A stretch of 64,000 nt of DNA. Source: Sipunculus nudus. Its lineage: Eukaryota > Annelida > Sipuncula > Golfingiida > Sipunculidae. The stretch lies in contig CM049307.1 of assembly GCA_026874595.1 (NCBI GenBank), positions 22,545,079 through 22,609,078 on the forward strand. The letters are read 5' to 3'. Under the pieces are notes generated by a model. That model was not told the DNA's origin and made no database searches. It saw only the letters and a program-made list of their open reading frames with translations. The translations under genes were made by a program, and so were the position numbers. Shown piece after piece: positions 48,601 through 63,004 of the stretch (the stretch's first letter is position 1; each line of letters opens with the position of its first letter).

Positions 48601-51600
48601 CGGAAGAGCAAAAGCTTGCCGGCTGTTGCAGTATTCAATGTCACCCATTGGAACAAAGCCTTTCCAGGAGAGACTGCTTTGCATAAAACCAGTAAGAGAT
48701 ACGCTTGTGTTATCAGATAATATTTCTTCATGTCACACGTGAAAAATATTCATTTTACGATCACGCGTACCAAATATCATTCCCTGTAACTAACTCACTT
48801 GGGAAGTGCATGTCCTAATTTGCAGCTGGATGTCTTGATGCTAAATGCAAAAGTAAAATTTGAGTTGGTCAAATGTTTGGTTTAAGACTTTGAACAGTTG
48901 AATTTAGACTGCAAGGTACATGTTTCTCTAATTCAGCGTGCGGGCATATATCCAACTGTATATGCAAAAGCCAATTTCGAATAGTCACTGCCCAATGTTA
49001 TCTACCATGGTACTCAAAAAATAAAAATCATGTTTAGAAATAAGTTAAAATCATGTATAAAAATCAAAATGCTTTTATGCATGATCCTTTGCCACCAGTC
49101 AAATAACTGTAATGTTGGGGAAACACATCAATGTATATGTTTATGTAAGATGTCTGACTTTTTATAAGGGTATGTTGAAATTAATCTATGAGCTATTAAC
49201 TTACAGGACTATAATAAACCTGACATATGTTTTAATTATTTCGAAAATACTATGGCTAAACGAATCTCATCTGCTTCTCAAACACCCCCTTTACTGTGAA
49301 TTTCCGTTTTTTAACACAACGCAAAATAGTTCACGCTAACATCAAGGAGAGTCCTGTATGAGTGTTATAAAACCACGCTCTATTGATTATTATGCAGATG
49401 GAATATCAGAAAAGTTCCGCTTGGGATGTGCTCCGAATTTCCCAACAACTAAACTCAAGCCGATGAACACAGGAGGAGGCGACGGTTCTGCAGCCACGAT
49501 ATGTCGTCAGAGGTGTGCCAAGGAACTAAAACAGACAAGCATCGTCAAGGGTCAGACCTGTATCTGCATGGAGAGTATACAGACTGTCGCCCGGGAAGTC
49601 AGTATGCGGGAAGCCTGCAGTGATGGAGCCTGGCATATTTACCGCACATTTGAGACGATCCGACCCACAAGACCTGACCCAGAACTCAACGTCAGAATGG
49701 AACAGTTGGTCAAGGACACTGTCGTTCGACCCTTCGACACTCTAATCTTTCATTTAAGTATCACAACTAAAGATATAGTCGTTTACCATGTTGACTTCGG
49801 TGATGGAACCAAGAAGACCACCATATCCTCACAAGTAAGCCACTTCTGGCAAAAGCAAGGAACCTATACTGTCAAGGTCAACGTTACAGGTTACGGCTTC
49901 AGCAGTATCAAATCCATGCAAGTCAAGATCACTGAGGTTGATATCGGAACACCTCCCGTGGTTGTCCGGCTTCAGGCAGGGAAATCCGCAGATAGTCGAA
50001 CGGTTCAATTATTCACGACTGTCGCTGGTATTGGACCTATGGACTGTGTTCTCGACTTCAATAACGGTGCCCCGAAAAGGTATCCCGGCTTGAGAAATTA
50101 TGTGAGTGCATTCAATATCACACACACATTCCAAAAGGTTGGGTTTTATGATGTGAATTTCAATTGCAAGAACAAATACGGGGAAGTCGGCGACAAAGTC
50201 ACCGTGGTTTCCGTGAATGAACACATGGAAGAAGCGACGTTTCCCTCCCATAAGAATCTCGTGTTGGGTATGCACCATGGGAACCGCGAGGGTGTCAAAG
50301 TGAGACTTGATGGCAACGAAATCCAGGCCTTCGTCAATGACAGCTGGATGATCATCACTCCGAACATGGTCCCTCACACAGGACGGCACTTCATGGAAGT
50401 AGTGAGTGGGGACTTTACACTCTACAGACAAATCTTCATCATCCAGGAACCCATCCGAGGTTTGCATATAACTCCCCGGGTAGAGCATACAGAACTTGAT
50501 GTTGCGGTGAACCTTACATTTGAAGTAGAACATGGGGATCACCTTTTTGTGCATCTGAATTATGGTGATGGTAGAGAAGAGCATTTTTTCTTCCGGTATC
50601 CTCCTCGTCCGTTGACCATTCCTAAGTCCCTGAATTACAAGACTTACGGTCTTCATCACTTATCTGTGGAGGTTGGCAATGAGATAAACTTTGAAAGGGT
50701 AACCGCTCTGGTATCCGTTGAAAGACCGATCACATTCGCAAAGATGAAAGGCCATAATGTTACATTTCTTGACCAACAAATTGCATTCGAGTTCGAAATC
50801 GACCCGGGTATTACCCCTTCACATGCTGTTGACGTGGAGATGGATTACGGAAACAACGTCATTGAGAGAGTGCGATTGGACCCAGTGGATGGATACGTCC
50901 GCTTTCACAATTACACGTATCCTGACTACGGCATATATAGAGTGCGCGCCAGGGTATTCAACAACATAAGCTCTATTGAAACCTCAACATTGGTTCATAT
51001 CGGGGAGAACATCACAATGGTTGATGCCACAACCCCACGTGAGAGAGTGTCCACCACAGAAGATGTGGTCGTAGCTGTGTATTGTCCGTTTGGTTCTCCT
51101 GTGACCTTCGTACTGGACTATGATGATGGCACTGTCGACGAGTTTACGTATCACGGACATCTAGGGCTGGTAAATAAGGACGGCCAAGTAGTGACATCAA
51201 AGTATGCTCCGTATTTTCCAACGGTAGAACCGGATAACCTGATAGAGAAACCAACACCTCCCCCGGTGACATCTTCGGCACCGCTACTCGATCGAAGAAA
51301 GAGGAATGCTGGATTTGATCTGCAGTCTAATTTTACTTTCACGGAAGGTGGTGAGACTTTAACAAACTCTTCTGTACAGTCCAATGAAAATATTACTGAC
51401 AGAGCCTCAATGGAAAACATAACAAATGGTAAAGAAGTAACATCAGCCGCTCCTTCAACTACTGTCTTGCTGACTACAGTAGCACCAGAACCACCGAAAG
51501 ACCCAACTAATGGTATACATTTCTTTAGCCACCGTTATTTGGAATCCGGAAACTATGGTATAAAGGTGACTGTTAAGAATAAGCTAAGCTCTCGGTCTAC

Positions 51601-54600
51601 ATGGCTTTGTCCAAAGATCACAGCAGTTGACACCAGAAACAAAGCCGCTTGCAGTGGGGTGAAGGTGCAATCCGTGAATGAGTCCGACATCGAAAACCCG
51701 ATCACGGTGGTGAGATCACTTCCGTTTACGCTTGAGGCAACAGAGAAGTTAGGCTGTAGAGAAACTGTTCATACAAGGTTCAGCTGGCGCACCAGAAAAC
51801 TGAGTGAACGCTGGGGCTGGAGACCAGAGTTACAACTTTGCGAATCTCAGCTTCAAACTGGGACAATGACCGTACCGGCCAGGACTCTCTGGTATGGACT
51901 CTACAAGATAACAGTGACCATGAACATCAACATTGACCATGTAGTGTTTAGGAGGAAACGGTCAATCGCTGACCTGAATGACATGGTGGATCCGAACACA
52001 ACAGTGTCTTCGGAGGTTTACCGGACAGAATCCTACTACAATGATACAGAAGAAACTACCAAGGCACCAGTGGTTAGTACGACAGAAATTGAAGAGGACT
52101 TAACTGTACCTACATTATTGGGTTCTTCAAACGTTTACTACATTAAAGTGATTCCATCCAATCTGGTGGCGAAAATAAAAGGGAAAGAGAAAGAAGACTT
52201 AGCAAAGTGGGAACTAGTCAGAATTAATTTTAACGAATCGGGTGATCCTGATGTATCGCATACCAATCGCTCTGGACTGTACTTTCACTTGGTATGCTAC
52301 CCTGAAAGCAAAGAAAATGATGTTGAGGACAAGAGTACAAGACAGGTATTATCTGGCAGCGACATGCTGGGGCAGAACGCGGCTGGAACTACTAAATTGT
52401 ACGACTACGGCGGTTGTTTCCTGGAGAAGAAGAAAATTAATGTGACAGACTGGCGGGCAGCTTTCTTAGCCAGTCATCTTATGATGAATGATACACTGAT
52501 ATTTAAGTTAATTGTTCAGAAGGACACCCGGGAGGCCAGTGCTATCAAGAAAATACGTATATGGTCGACCAACATAACCGGGGACGCTCTGGACAACATC
52601 GACGCTCTCCTGGCCAGTGGTGATACGTCGGCGGCCCTCTTGGTCATAGACATGGCGGCAGGATCATTAAACAGTGATTCAACGGTATGTCCTTCAGATT
52701 AGGCATTTGTATAACCTTGCTCTATATGTTTTCTTTAAATAATTTTAATGGACTTTTGGGGATATTTAAACATTTATTATGTTTTGCTCTCTTTTATTCT
52801 CGCAGTGGTATGCATTTAATATATGTATCAACAACATTCAAGAATAATTTAAGACAGATTATGATTCTATTTTGTTGATTTGTCTTCAGAGAGGAAAAAG
52901 GGTTCCAATTTTCATTGTTCAATACTTGCGTATCATCATGTGTACGTAGAAAGTATAATATGAATTCCTATACATTATACCGGTGAACATCTCTACCGAA
53001 TGGACCCGCTTAGGTTTCGAAACGTTATATACATTTTATTATATAGATTTACGTTGACACTCCTACAAGCGCTTCTGGTACATTTAACTATAAAATTCTG
53101 CAATTCTGCAATATCTCCTTATACATATGGTTTGTGGAAACAACTACCCACTCAATTATACAATCGAATGAAATCTTGCACATTTATTGCATAAAATTGT
53201 TACCATTTATAAGTCATTCCCATTTTTCATTTACAGAACAATGACACCGAGGCTAAGAAACAGAGGACCGAGGTGAGTTACGACCAGTTAATTTCGGGAC
53301 ATTAACAAGATGAAACAAGATAATTTTGGTTCTGCACAAGGCTATATTTAATGTGTCTTGTTTTGAAAATATGTAGCTCAGCCCGTAAAGTACAAAATAA
53401 AAATAACCTAAATAAATAAGATATCTTATTACAGTTTCTCGTAGAATTTTGCCTGCTACGTTTCTATGAAATTCCAAGGTTCTTTCCGAATTTTAAATAA
53501 ATGTAGTATCACAAGAGTTTTGAAGACTATTAAATTATCTATCATCGTTTGAATAATGAAGTCATAGACTGATGAGAGTGCTCGGGGTAGATCACAAAAT
53601 AATAGAAAACTTTTTTATACAGATGCGTAAGAAACTAATCAATGCTTTAGACGGCTGCTCGAAACAAATTCAGGACTTCGATCAGCTCAGCAAGACTACT
53701 GACATGCTTAGTCTTGTGACGTCATCGAAGGATGAAGTGACCGACGACAGCAAGGTAACATTGGTTTAAGAGATACGATAACATTATTTGATACAGAACT
53801 ATTCAGGTAACTAAAATGATACATGTTAAAGACCAGTCAGGATGTATTTTTCTTTGTCAATAGAAATAACAGGCTACGTTAGCTACGTTGAGATAGGCGG
53901 CGATAATTATCCACACACTCTCTCTCTCTCTCTCTCTGCCTCGTACTAATCGAAGTTGTGCGAGATCGACCATGGTATTATCAACTGTAGTTGCTATGAT
54001 TCAACAATTTTGCGTAATATCACGATTAAGTAATTTCATAATAATATATGTGGAAGGGAGGGGTCCAGATGTTTCTTACCCTGTCTTTATTTTCTTTATA
54101 CAATAAATGCAACAGGAATTGTTGCATTTGTGTATTTCGAATAAAAGGCCAGATACATATATAGTTGGTATAATTCATCATATAAATAAATGCAGATGAA
54201 TTACATAATATAAATCAATACATCAAAAGAAATTTTTTTTCAGATCAAATGAATTAATATACTATACGAAGTTCAATGGTAAAATAAGAAGAGTTATAAT
54301 TGGATATTAACTTTTCAGAAAACAGCGGCGTCTGCACTGAAGAACACGGCAAACACTGCCGATGAGTTTAAAGATGCTCCAAAAGAACGTATTACGGGAA
54401 TGGCTTCAAGTGAGTGTCGAGCGAAGTCTATATACACAGTTAACGAATCAGAATATAGTTAAAACTTAAGGTCTGGTTTTATTACACCTTCGGTTGTACA
54501 TGTAATAAATAAATCCCCAAAAATTTAAAATTTTAATGAAATCACAATTTTATTTAAAGTTAATGATAGAAAATACATGAATGCTTTAGAACCGACCGTT

Positions 54601-57600
54601 ATCCAATAGTTGTATCATACTTTTTATTTATTTATATGGTTTTATCTGTTTTACAATTTTGTTTTTGCTCTGCTTCAGGTGTGTTAGGAACGGCTGGTAA
54701 CATTCTGCCATTCCAACAACCAGGGCAGGCTCCTGAGGCGGGAAAACCGAAAAAGAAAAAGCGGAAGAAACGGGCAGCAAAGAACAAATCTGGAAGCACG
54801 AACGCTGCCACAAATCCTGAGGAAGAGGAAAAAGAAAAAACAGAAGAAGAGGAACAGGAAGAGGAAGAAGAAAAGATGACACCAAAAATGGGAGGGATCG
54901 GAGAAGACGAGGAGGAGGAGGAAGAGGTAGAGGAGGAACCGACGTGCTGTGAGATATATGAAGGTTTCTGTACCTGGATAGAGCCAGAGTCTGAGGAGTT
55001 GGAGGAGGATGAGAGGAAGAGCATGGAGTGGACAGACCAGGACTGTGAGTCTGAACATCCTGATGACCTCGCTGAATACATGGAGCGTTATAACGCATGG
55101 AAGGCTGCCAAGCAGGCCGCAGAAGACGCTCTGGTAGGTATATACACACGTTCCCATGCGTGCCTGTATGTATGTGTAGATTTTTGGCGGAGTCCTGTGA
55201 GCGTTAGGTTGGCATAGTGTTTGCTGTATGATCTGATTCTGTTGGGCAGGTGTAAAAAGTCATGATTGAAAGTGAAAGAATGACAGCTCAAGGAGTTAGT
55301 TGTGCTCGTGTTTAGGACTTTTGATGTTAATGAACTTTCCATGCAGCCCAAATAAAGGAACATATTTGAATTAGTGGAAACACCAGAGCCAATCCCCATG
55401 AAATCATAAATTTAGGTGGTTATTGTACAGCGTCAGGTCCATCCAACCCAGTTATAAAATAATATTAGGAGCAGAAAACTGCCTATTTCATGCTCCATTA
55501 GCTTGCTAGATGATTACCAATATGGTATTGGTAGTCCATTAATACATGATATAATGCACGATACAAAATAACGATATATTTTTGCATTATAGTCTTTAAA
55601 TTTGACACAGACATTTACCTTTGATATTGTCGCAGGAAAATATGCAAACACTTGGTTCAGTGAGAGAATCGTTGATCTATGGTAATATTTCAGAAACAAG
55701 AAACCACTGGGAACGCCTTGGGTGCGCTGGACAGCGTTGGGGACATCATCCTTGATAAGACGGAGGACGGAGGCAGCATCGACATCAGCAGTAGTGGTCC
55801 GATGAAGATGAACTTTACCAAGATAAGTCCGGCAGAGGAAGGTCAGGGTAGCAACCTCGGTAATTTCAAAGTTCCGGGTGGAACGGTAGCCGGAGGAGCC
55901 GGAGCAAAGGTGAGATAACACTATCAATGAGTTTAGCTTTTATTGTAAAGAAACAGTGTTCGGCTATCACTGGTGGAACGGGTATCACTTGTGAGGCTGG
56001 GAAATAGAGGGGGAACATGTATTTCATTTTTGGGGCAATCAGTGAATCTACTAAGTGAAACGTGTTTTAGCTCGGACTATGCACGCGCTGTGTTTATGTT
56101 GACGCCTGTGATCGATATACTGTATTATTTTCGCATCTTTCTGCGCGCGAGTTTTTCACTCTCTAATTCTTCTCCTGTCTTTCCTTTAAAACATACTGAT
56201 TTCATTGTTTTTATTTATTATTACATTTCAAAAATAATATTAATAAAATATTATAGAACAGATGTATTTATTGGGAAAATGATATTAGTTATTTAAATAC
56301 ATTAAGCTTTGGTCAACTACGTGACATCTGTTGTAAATATTTAATGTTTGATACTTTTAAACATTACCTGCGTTATGTAACTTTAACTGTACATACTTGT
56401 ATACTTATTATTTTGATTCCTCATTTCAGATGATGGACTCTCCAAATCCATTTACCTGGGACAAGGGAGCACCTGGAATCAAGAATGTTGTCTCGTTGTC
56501 ATTTTCTAAAGGAGGCAAAAATCTCAAAGTGGAAAATCTGAAGGAACCCATTGAATTAACATTGGCAGGTAATTATGTAAACCGAGGTTTTTTTTAATAC
56601 ACCCATCACGTAGCGGCCATACACTGCTGTCGTTAAAGATTTATTTACTTTGTTTAACAGCAGAGCCAGGAATCAGACCTACAAGTGCGGAGTGTCTCTG
56701 ATTCAAAACTTTGAGCTGGATGCACAATGCGATACCATGCTCTCATTGGTCTGATTTGGTACAGTTGTTTGCCCTTCGCGAGCCCTGTTGGTGAAACCCG
56801 GAGAACCTTTCTATACAAAGCAGCGGTTAAATGAAGGAGACCGCTGCGTGGGGAGTATACATTTCAAACTGTTACGTTACTACACACTCATAGAACTAAA
56901 TTTTATGATTGCAGTAAAAATTTCATTTATAATAAATCAAAGAAGATTTTTAAAATTTATATTCGACCCCATAAAGTTAATATTTTAAACCTGGTACTGC
57001 CTCCTCACTGCTGATGTATGCATTTATGACATTTACCTTTATTTTCATATGATATTTTAATATCTTTAATAACACTATTTTAAGCACCAAGCTCTTTACT
57101 TTTGAATAATTACATGATCCTTTTTTCCTCTTTTTTTTAGCTCTGCTGACTGAAAGTCATCTGAGCTATAGCGATTACCCTTTGTCCGGCGTCCGCCTGT
57201 CTGTCTGTCCGTCTGTCCGTCCGTAAACCAGGCACAAATCGTAACTACTAAACCTAGAATCTTCTAACTAATTCTTGGAGATCCATAAAAAAATCTCCTT
57301 GGAAACCTGAAATAAGGTCTCTGTTACCCATATTCTTCGAGCTATGGGGATCCGAAGTACCCCCCCCCCCAGAATAATGGAAAATTTGATACAAAAACTT
57401 CAATATCTCATTAACTACATCACTGATGGTCATGGTTTTTGGTATACATATTGATCATGTGATGTTTCATCAGTTTCTGCAGACTGGTGGCGCCACCTGT
57501 ATTTTTCGATTTTTTACGAATTGTTTTCTCTATTTTTGAGACCTTTAAAAATGTGAACATCTGTTAACAGGGCACAAATCTAAGGACTTGACCTAGAATC

Positions 57601-60600
57601 TTCATTCTTGACACAGTGAGAGACCTCTGAAAAGTCTCCGTAGAAACCTGAAATAAGGTCTCTGTTACCCGTATCCTTTGAGCTGTGGGGCCCCCAATTA
57701 CTCCCCAGAATAATGGAAAATTTGATAAAAAATCTGCAACATCTCAGTAACTACAACACTGATGGTCATGATATTGATCATGAGGTGTTCCATCATTTTC
57801 TGTAGACTGGGTGCGCCACCTCTATTTTTTTCAAATTTTTACGAATTTTTTTCTCTATTTTTGAGACCTTTAAAGATGTAGTTATCTGTCAACAGGGTAC
57901 AAATCGTAACAACTGGACCTAGAATCTTCATTCTTGTCACTGAAGGAGGCCCATGAAAAGTGTCTTTTGAAACCTGGAATTAGGTCTCTGTTACCCATAT
58001 CCTTCAAGCTATAGGACTCAGAAGTATCCCTCAGAATAATGGACAATTTGATACAAAACCTGAAGTATCTAAACAACTAATGCAGAGATCACCATGATTC
58101 TTTGCATGGATATTGATTATGGAGTGTTTCATCAGTTTCTGCAGACTGGTGGTGCCACCTATATTTTATTCAATTTTTCAAAATTTTTTTCTCTATTTTT
58201 GAGACCTTTAAGGATGCTGTCATCTGTTAACGTGGCACAAATCGTAACAATTGAACCTAGATTCTTCTGATTTAAAATGCAGAGAAGTCCATAAAAATCT
58301 CCTTGTTATTCTGAAATTAGGTCTCTGTTATCCATAACCTTTGAGCTTAAGGGCTTGTAAGTACTCTTCAGTATAATTAAACATTTTATATAAAACCTCC
58401 AGTTTCTGAACAACTAATGAATTCATCACTATGATTCTTTGCATGCACATTCATCATGGAGTGTTTTTTTTTCAGTTCCTGCAGACTGGTGGCACCACCT
58501 GAATTTTTTCAAATTTTTATGCATTTTCTTGAGACCTTCAAAGATGTGGTTGTCTGTTAAAAGGGCACAAATTATAACCATTGCACCTAGAATCTTCTAA
58601 CTTGAAATCCAGGGAGGTCCATGAAAAATTTCCTTGGAAACCTGAAATTAGGTCTCTGTTATCCATATTCCCTGAACTATGCTTAAGTTTAATTGGGATA
58701 CCACCGACAAAGTTTGGCATTGATAAATTTCATTTTGTGAATGTTTTCCTAGTCAGCGGAGCATCATGACCCCTGGGTCACTTGTCTTTTTTTTTTCATT
58801 TTTCATTCTCTCTTAAAATTCATGATTCTAATTTTAGACTATCGGAAAAATGCAGAAAGAGCTCGGTGCCTTTTTTAAAATTATATGTAAATAATTGGGT
58901 TTAATATAAATTTTAGATGACGTTCTGGTTGTTTTTGATTGATGGGAAATTTGCCAGGGGTGTTAATATAATCCAGGGTAAATTAATAACATACAAATTT
59001 GCAAAGTCTTCTAAAGGTAATCTTATGTAGGTCCACCGTTATTGCACTTAAGCAAATTTTAAGGCGAAATGAATTCTAGGTAAATATATGATCTATTTAT
59101 GGTATTATGTCAAGAAGTGTGGACGATGGTAAGGACAAACTTGAGATAATACTTTACCATATTATGCAAGTATAAATTTAAGCTTATTAAGTAATTTTAT
59201 CTATTGTATGAATATATTATTTTACGGCAAAGAAAAAAGTCTATCCAAGATTAATTATCGCATGTGTCATATTTAAATGTTGTTGTTAAAAAGTTCTCTT
59301 ACAAATATGCATAGATAGATTAAATGATACCTTTCTTACACGCCCATTTTCGTTAATCTTTCAGGTGTAGTTCCACCGATGGTCAACCATACTATTTTGA
59401 CGGACCAAGAAGAGAAGATGAATTTCCACCCAGTATCAGTGAACAAAAGTAGTTCTATCAGAGTGATGCTGTACCCACACGACCCCACCGACAAGTTTGG
59501 CCTGTTCATACAGTACCAGGGTTTCCCCAATGACACGCACTACTTGTACAAAGACATGATCCCGCGCAGTGATCTGCCCAGTATGCAGGAGGACTCGGAC
59601 CACGCGGAAGAATACAGGCTCACTTTTGCTCCCCCTCAGTATCTCACTGCCGAGAATGGAACATACAGAATCGGAGTTAAACTCTTAGGTAGGAATTCTA
59701 ACGTTGGGCATTCTCTTATGTTTTACTAAAAGAGCTGGAAACCAATGTAATGGAATAACTGCATGCTCCGTTTACTTGATGAATGGGTATGACAGATGAT
59801 ATCATTTGAATATAATACACGTTTCCATGCATATGTTTACTTGGCGCGTGGGGATTGGCAGAGTCACACGTTTAGTAATAACTTTAATAACTGGATATGC
59901 AAGAGTTTAACCAGAGGTATTGTCATGGTCTGATGTACCATGCACAGAAGATATATTTGTGTTATGTACAGGTGTATAATACTCAACACTCAGACCGTTT
60001 AATAACACCAGAATCACACTATATTGATGCAGTATGTCCTTATTTTAGCATTAGTTTTCAGCAACATCTTCATAAAGAAACATATATTGTGTACAGAATC
60101 ACGTGACCAGTCGTTTTTTTTTTCGTACTGACATTCATGCACATGTTGGAGTAACCATGTATATTCTTATTTTATTCAGAAACCACCGTGAACTTTGAAG
60201 GACAAGGCATGGACAAGAACCACACGTACGGTCTGAGAATACAGTCGACGGCCTGTCGATTCTATAATGAAACAACCAAAACCTTCGACAGTGCCGGCTG
60301 TCAGGTCTGTGAACATTAAATCACCTTGAATTAATGATCCATCCGCATATTTAAATGTCACCATTAATATTATATGATTGATAAACTAAGTGTGACTTTT
60401 TTTAATTATCATAGTACATGCACTACTTTTATTTTTAATTTCTGCTAAAATCAATATTCTCTTTAACAGATAAGACTGCTTGTTACTGACTCAAATATCT
60501 TTGCTATATTAATTGTTCATCGTTAAGTTATACATCCTGTTTTTATCAAATGTTTGATTTGAAATTTGAGCATCAAATTTGCGACACAACACGGTGCAAA

Positions 60601-62073
60601 GATTAGTTCATTAATATTAATATTGATGAATAATAAAGAAACCTGGATCCCCGTTTTCCTCTTCATGTTAACATTATAAATAAAATATTTTTCAAAGGTT
60701 TCCATCTCTTACGTGAGCAGGCATCGTAACGTAATCTGCAGGGTTCGGATTAAATGCACCAGATATTCTTACATGTATTGTATACATATAAAAATATGAC
60801 CTTTCCTAACCGACCTAACATTAATTATCAGTCTTCGCCAATTGGTGTCGCCAGCGAGGTGGAAGGTTGGCAGGTAATATTTATCAATATGCCAGTAAAG
60901 ATGGAGCACATACCTTATTTATTCCCATGGTTATTCTGTTATAGGTTGGTAATATGACAACAATGGACAAAACTATATGTTTGTGTAATCATCTGACGTC
61001 ATTTGGTGGGGACATTGTAGTCCCTCCCAATACGATCGACTTTAATACGGTTTGGGCCAAGTTTAAAGATCTGAACGAGAATGCAGCCGTCTTCTCTACG
61101 GTCATCTGCGTGCTTGGTGTGTACTTGATCCTGCTTTTCTGGGCACGACACCACGACAAGAAAGATCTCATAAAGGTCAGTTAAAAATATAGTAACCCCC
61201 CTACACACACACATACACATATAATTCCGTAACCAACACCCATGGAATAACGACCAACTTTGGTGATTTAAAGAGAAATTTTAACGTTGCAGGGTTTACA
61301 TATGTGTTCAAAATTAATACGTAATATTTATTGCTGCAATGTTTGATATCCTTGATTTCTCATTTGATTTTTACTTAAAATAAACATTGTTTTAACAGAT
61401 GTTGAAATGTGTCATAAAGATATATGGCTGATGACTTTATGACGACTATAGGTCTCCTACTAAACAGGAGCAAAATATTTCGATAATTATTTATAATGAA
61501 CTTGTAAAATAGAAACAATAAAACGTTATTTTATTATTTGATTGTCCCTTTTTATTTCCCTTGAAATCGTCTGAGTTTACTTTATTGTCGCAGTTGCCGA
61601 TATACATGAAACGTACATTATACTCTTCCATACAGTGGGGTGCGACCCCGTTGGAAGATAATCTGCCCTCGGACAACTATCACTACCAGGTTACCGTGCA
61701 GACAGGTGTCGGCAAGAACAAAGGCACCAGGTCAAAGGTCAGCTTCGTCATTTCCGGGGACGATTCCGACACGGGTGTCAGAAACCTCGACGACGGCAAA
61801 AGAAAAGTATGACCTTTATCCTTAAGCTCTTCATACTGAAAAAGAAATGACACAAAGAACAAAAGAGTGAAAAGGCAAATAGCTGGCTGCAAACATGTAT
61901 CAATACAGATAACCGATACATGGATACGTAAACAAACTTAAAGTTCAGTGTCCCACTAAAAAATCCACTGGCTGTGTTTTGGTACCATTCGTAACTTTGT
62001 TATCATATCATTATATTATTATATATCATTCAGTAAAATCCAATATTTCTCATGCAGTACCGACTCCATACTG

Positions 62074-62147
<74 letters not shown>

Positions 62148-62499
62148 GGTCGCCGAACATTTGAACAAGATGTCAGTCAAAACTGTAAAAAGTATCCGAT
62201 GTGCATGTGTTTCGATACGTAAATAAATAGGTAAAACATCTATAGGTAATCATGGGAATAATTGCAGTAAATCGTAAAAGGGTCCCAATTTCATGTTAGT
62301 ATTGTTTTTATATACATAAAGATGTTTTGTTACAGGAGCTTCCTTCGGGCAGCATCTACAACTATCTCCTCAGTACCGAGTCCTGTCTTGGACAGCTCAC
62401 GTATCTCCGGATCTGGCATGACAACAGTGGCAAAGGAAAACTGAAGGGATGGTTCCTAGACCAGGTAGAAGTGACTGACCTCCAAACCGGAGACCGGTA

Positions 62500-62570
<71 letters not shown>

Positions 62571-62937
62571 TCAGGGACAATCGAAATCCCTTACGGGCGC
62601 TCAGGTGTGAGGGTCCAAGCGTCCAAGGGACGCGCGAATTCTGGCTTTAGGACCTATTATCTATCAGTGGCCATTACCGGCTGCCTAAAACGAACCCGTC
62701 AGAGGTGTAAACATGGCGCCTATAACTGAGACTTACATTTCGCTATACTCAGATATTCATATGACTAATAATCATATAATGATATGATAATTACATAAAA
62801 TTCTTAAAAGATTCAATTTGTACAAAACCCTTCAAACACTGAACACATATCATCTGCCCTTGCAACTCAGATGGGACTCCCCCAAAATTTTTTTCCGAGC
62901 TTCCCGGACTCTTCATACTTTCTTCCTATTGAAAGCC

Positions 62938-63004
<67 letters not shown>

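Noticed and set aside
50009-50659. 216-codon open frame on the minus strand
   Set aside because: It is antisense to exon 4 of the polycystin-like gene and has no domain of its own.
54628-55157. Three 150-170-codon open frames on the minus strand
   Set aside because: They are shadows of the Glu/Lys codon bias in exon 8 and give Ser/Leu/Phe low-complexity translations.
56788-56988. 66-codon open frame in intron 10
   Set aside because: No homology. It lies in AT-rich intron sequence between phase-matched exons 10 and 11.
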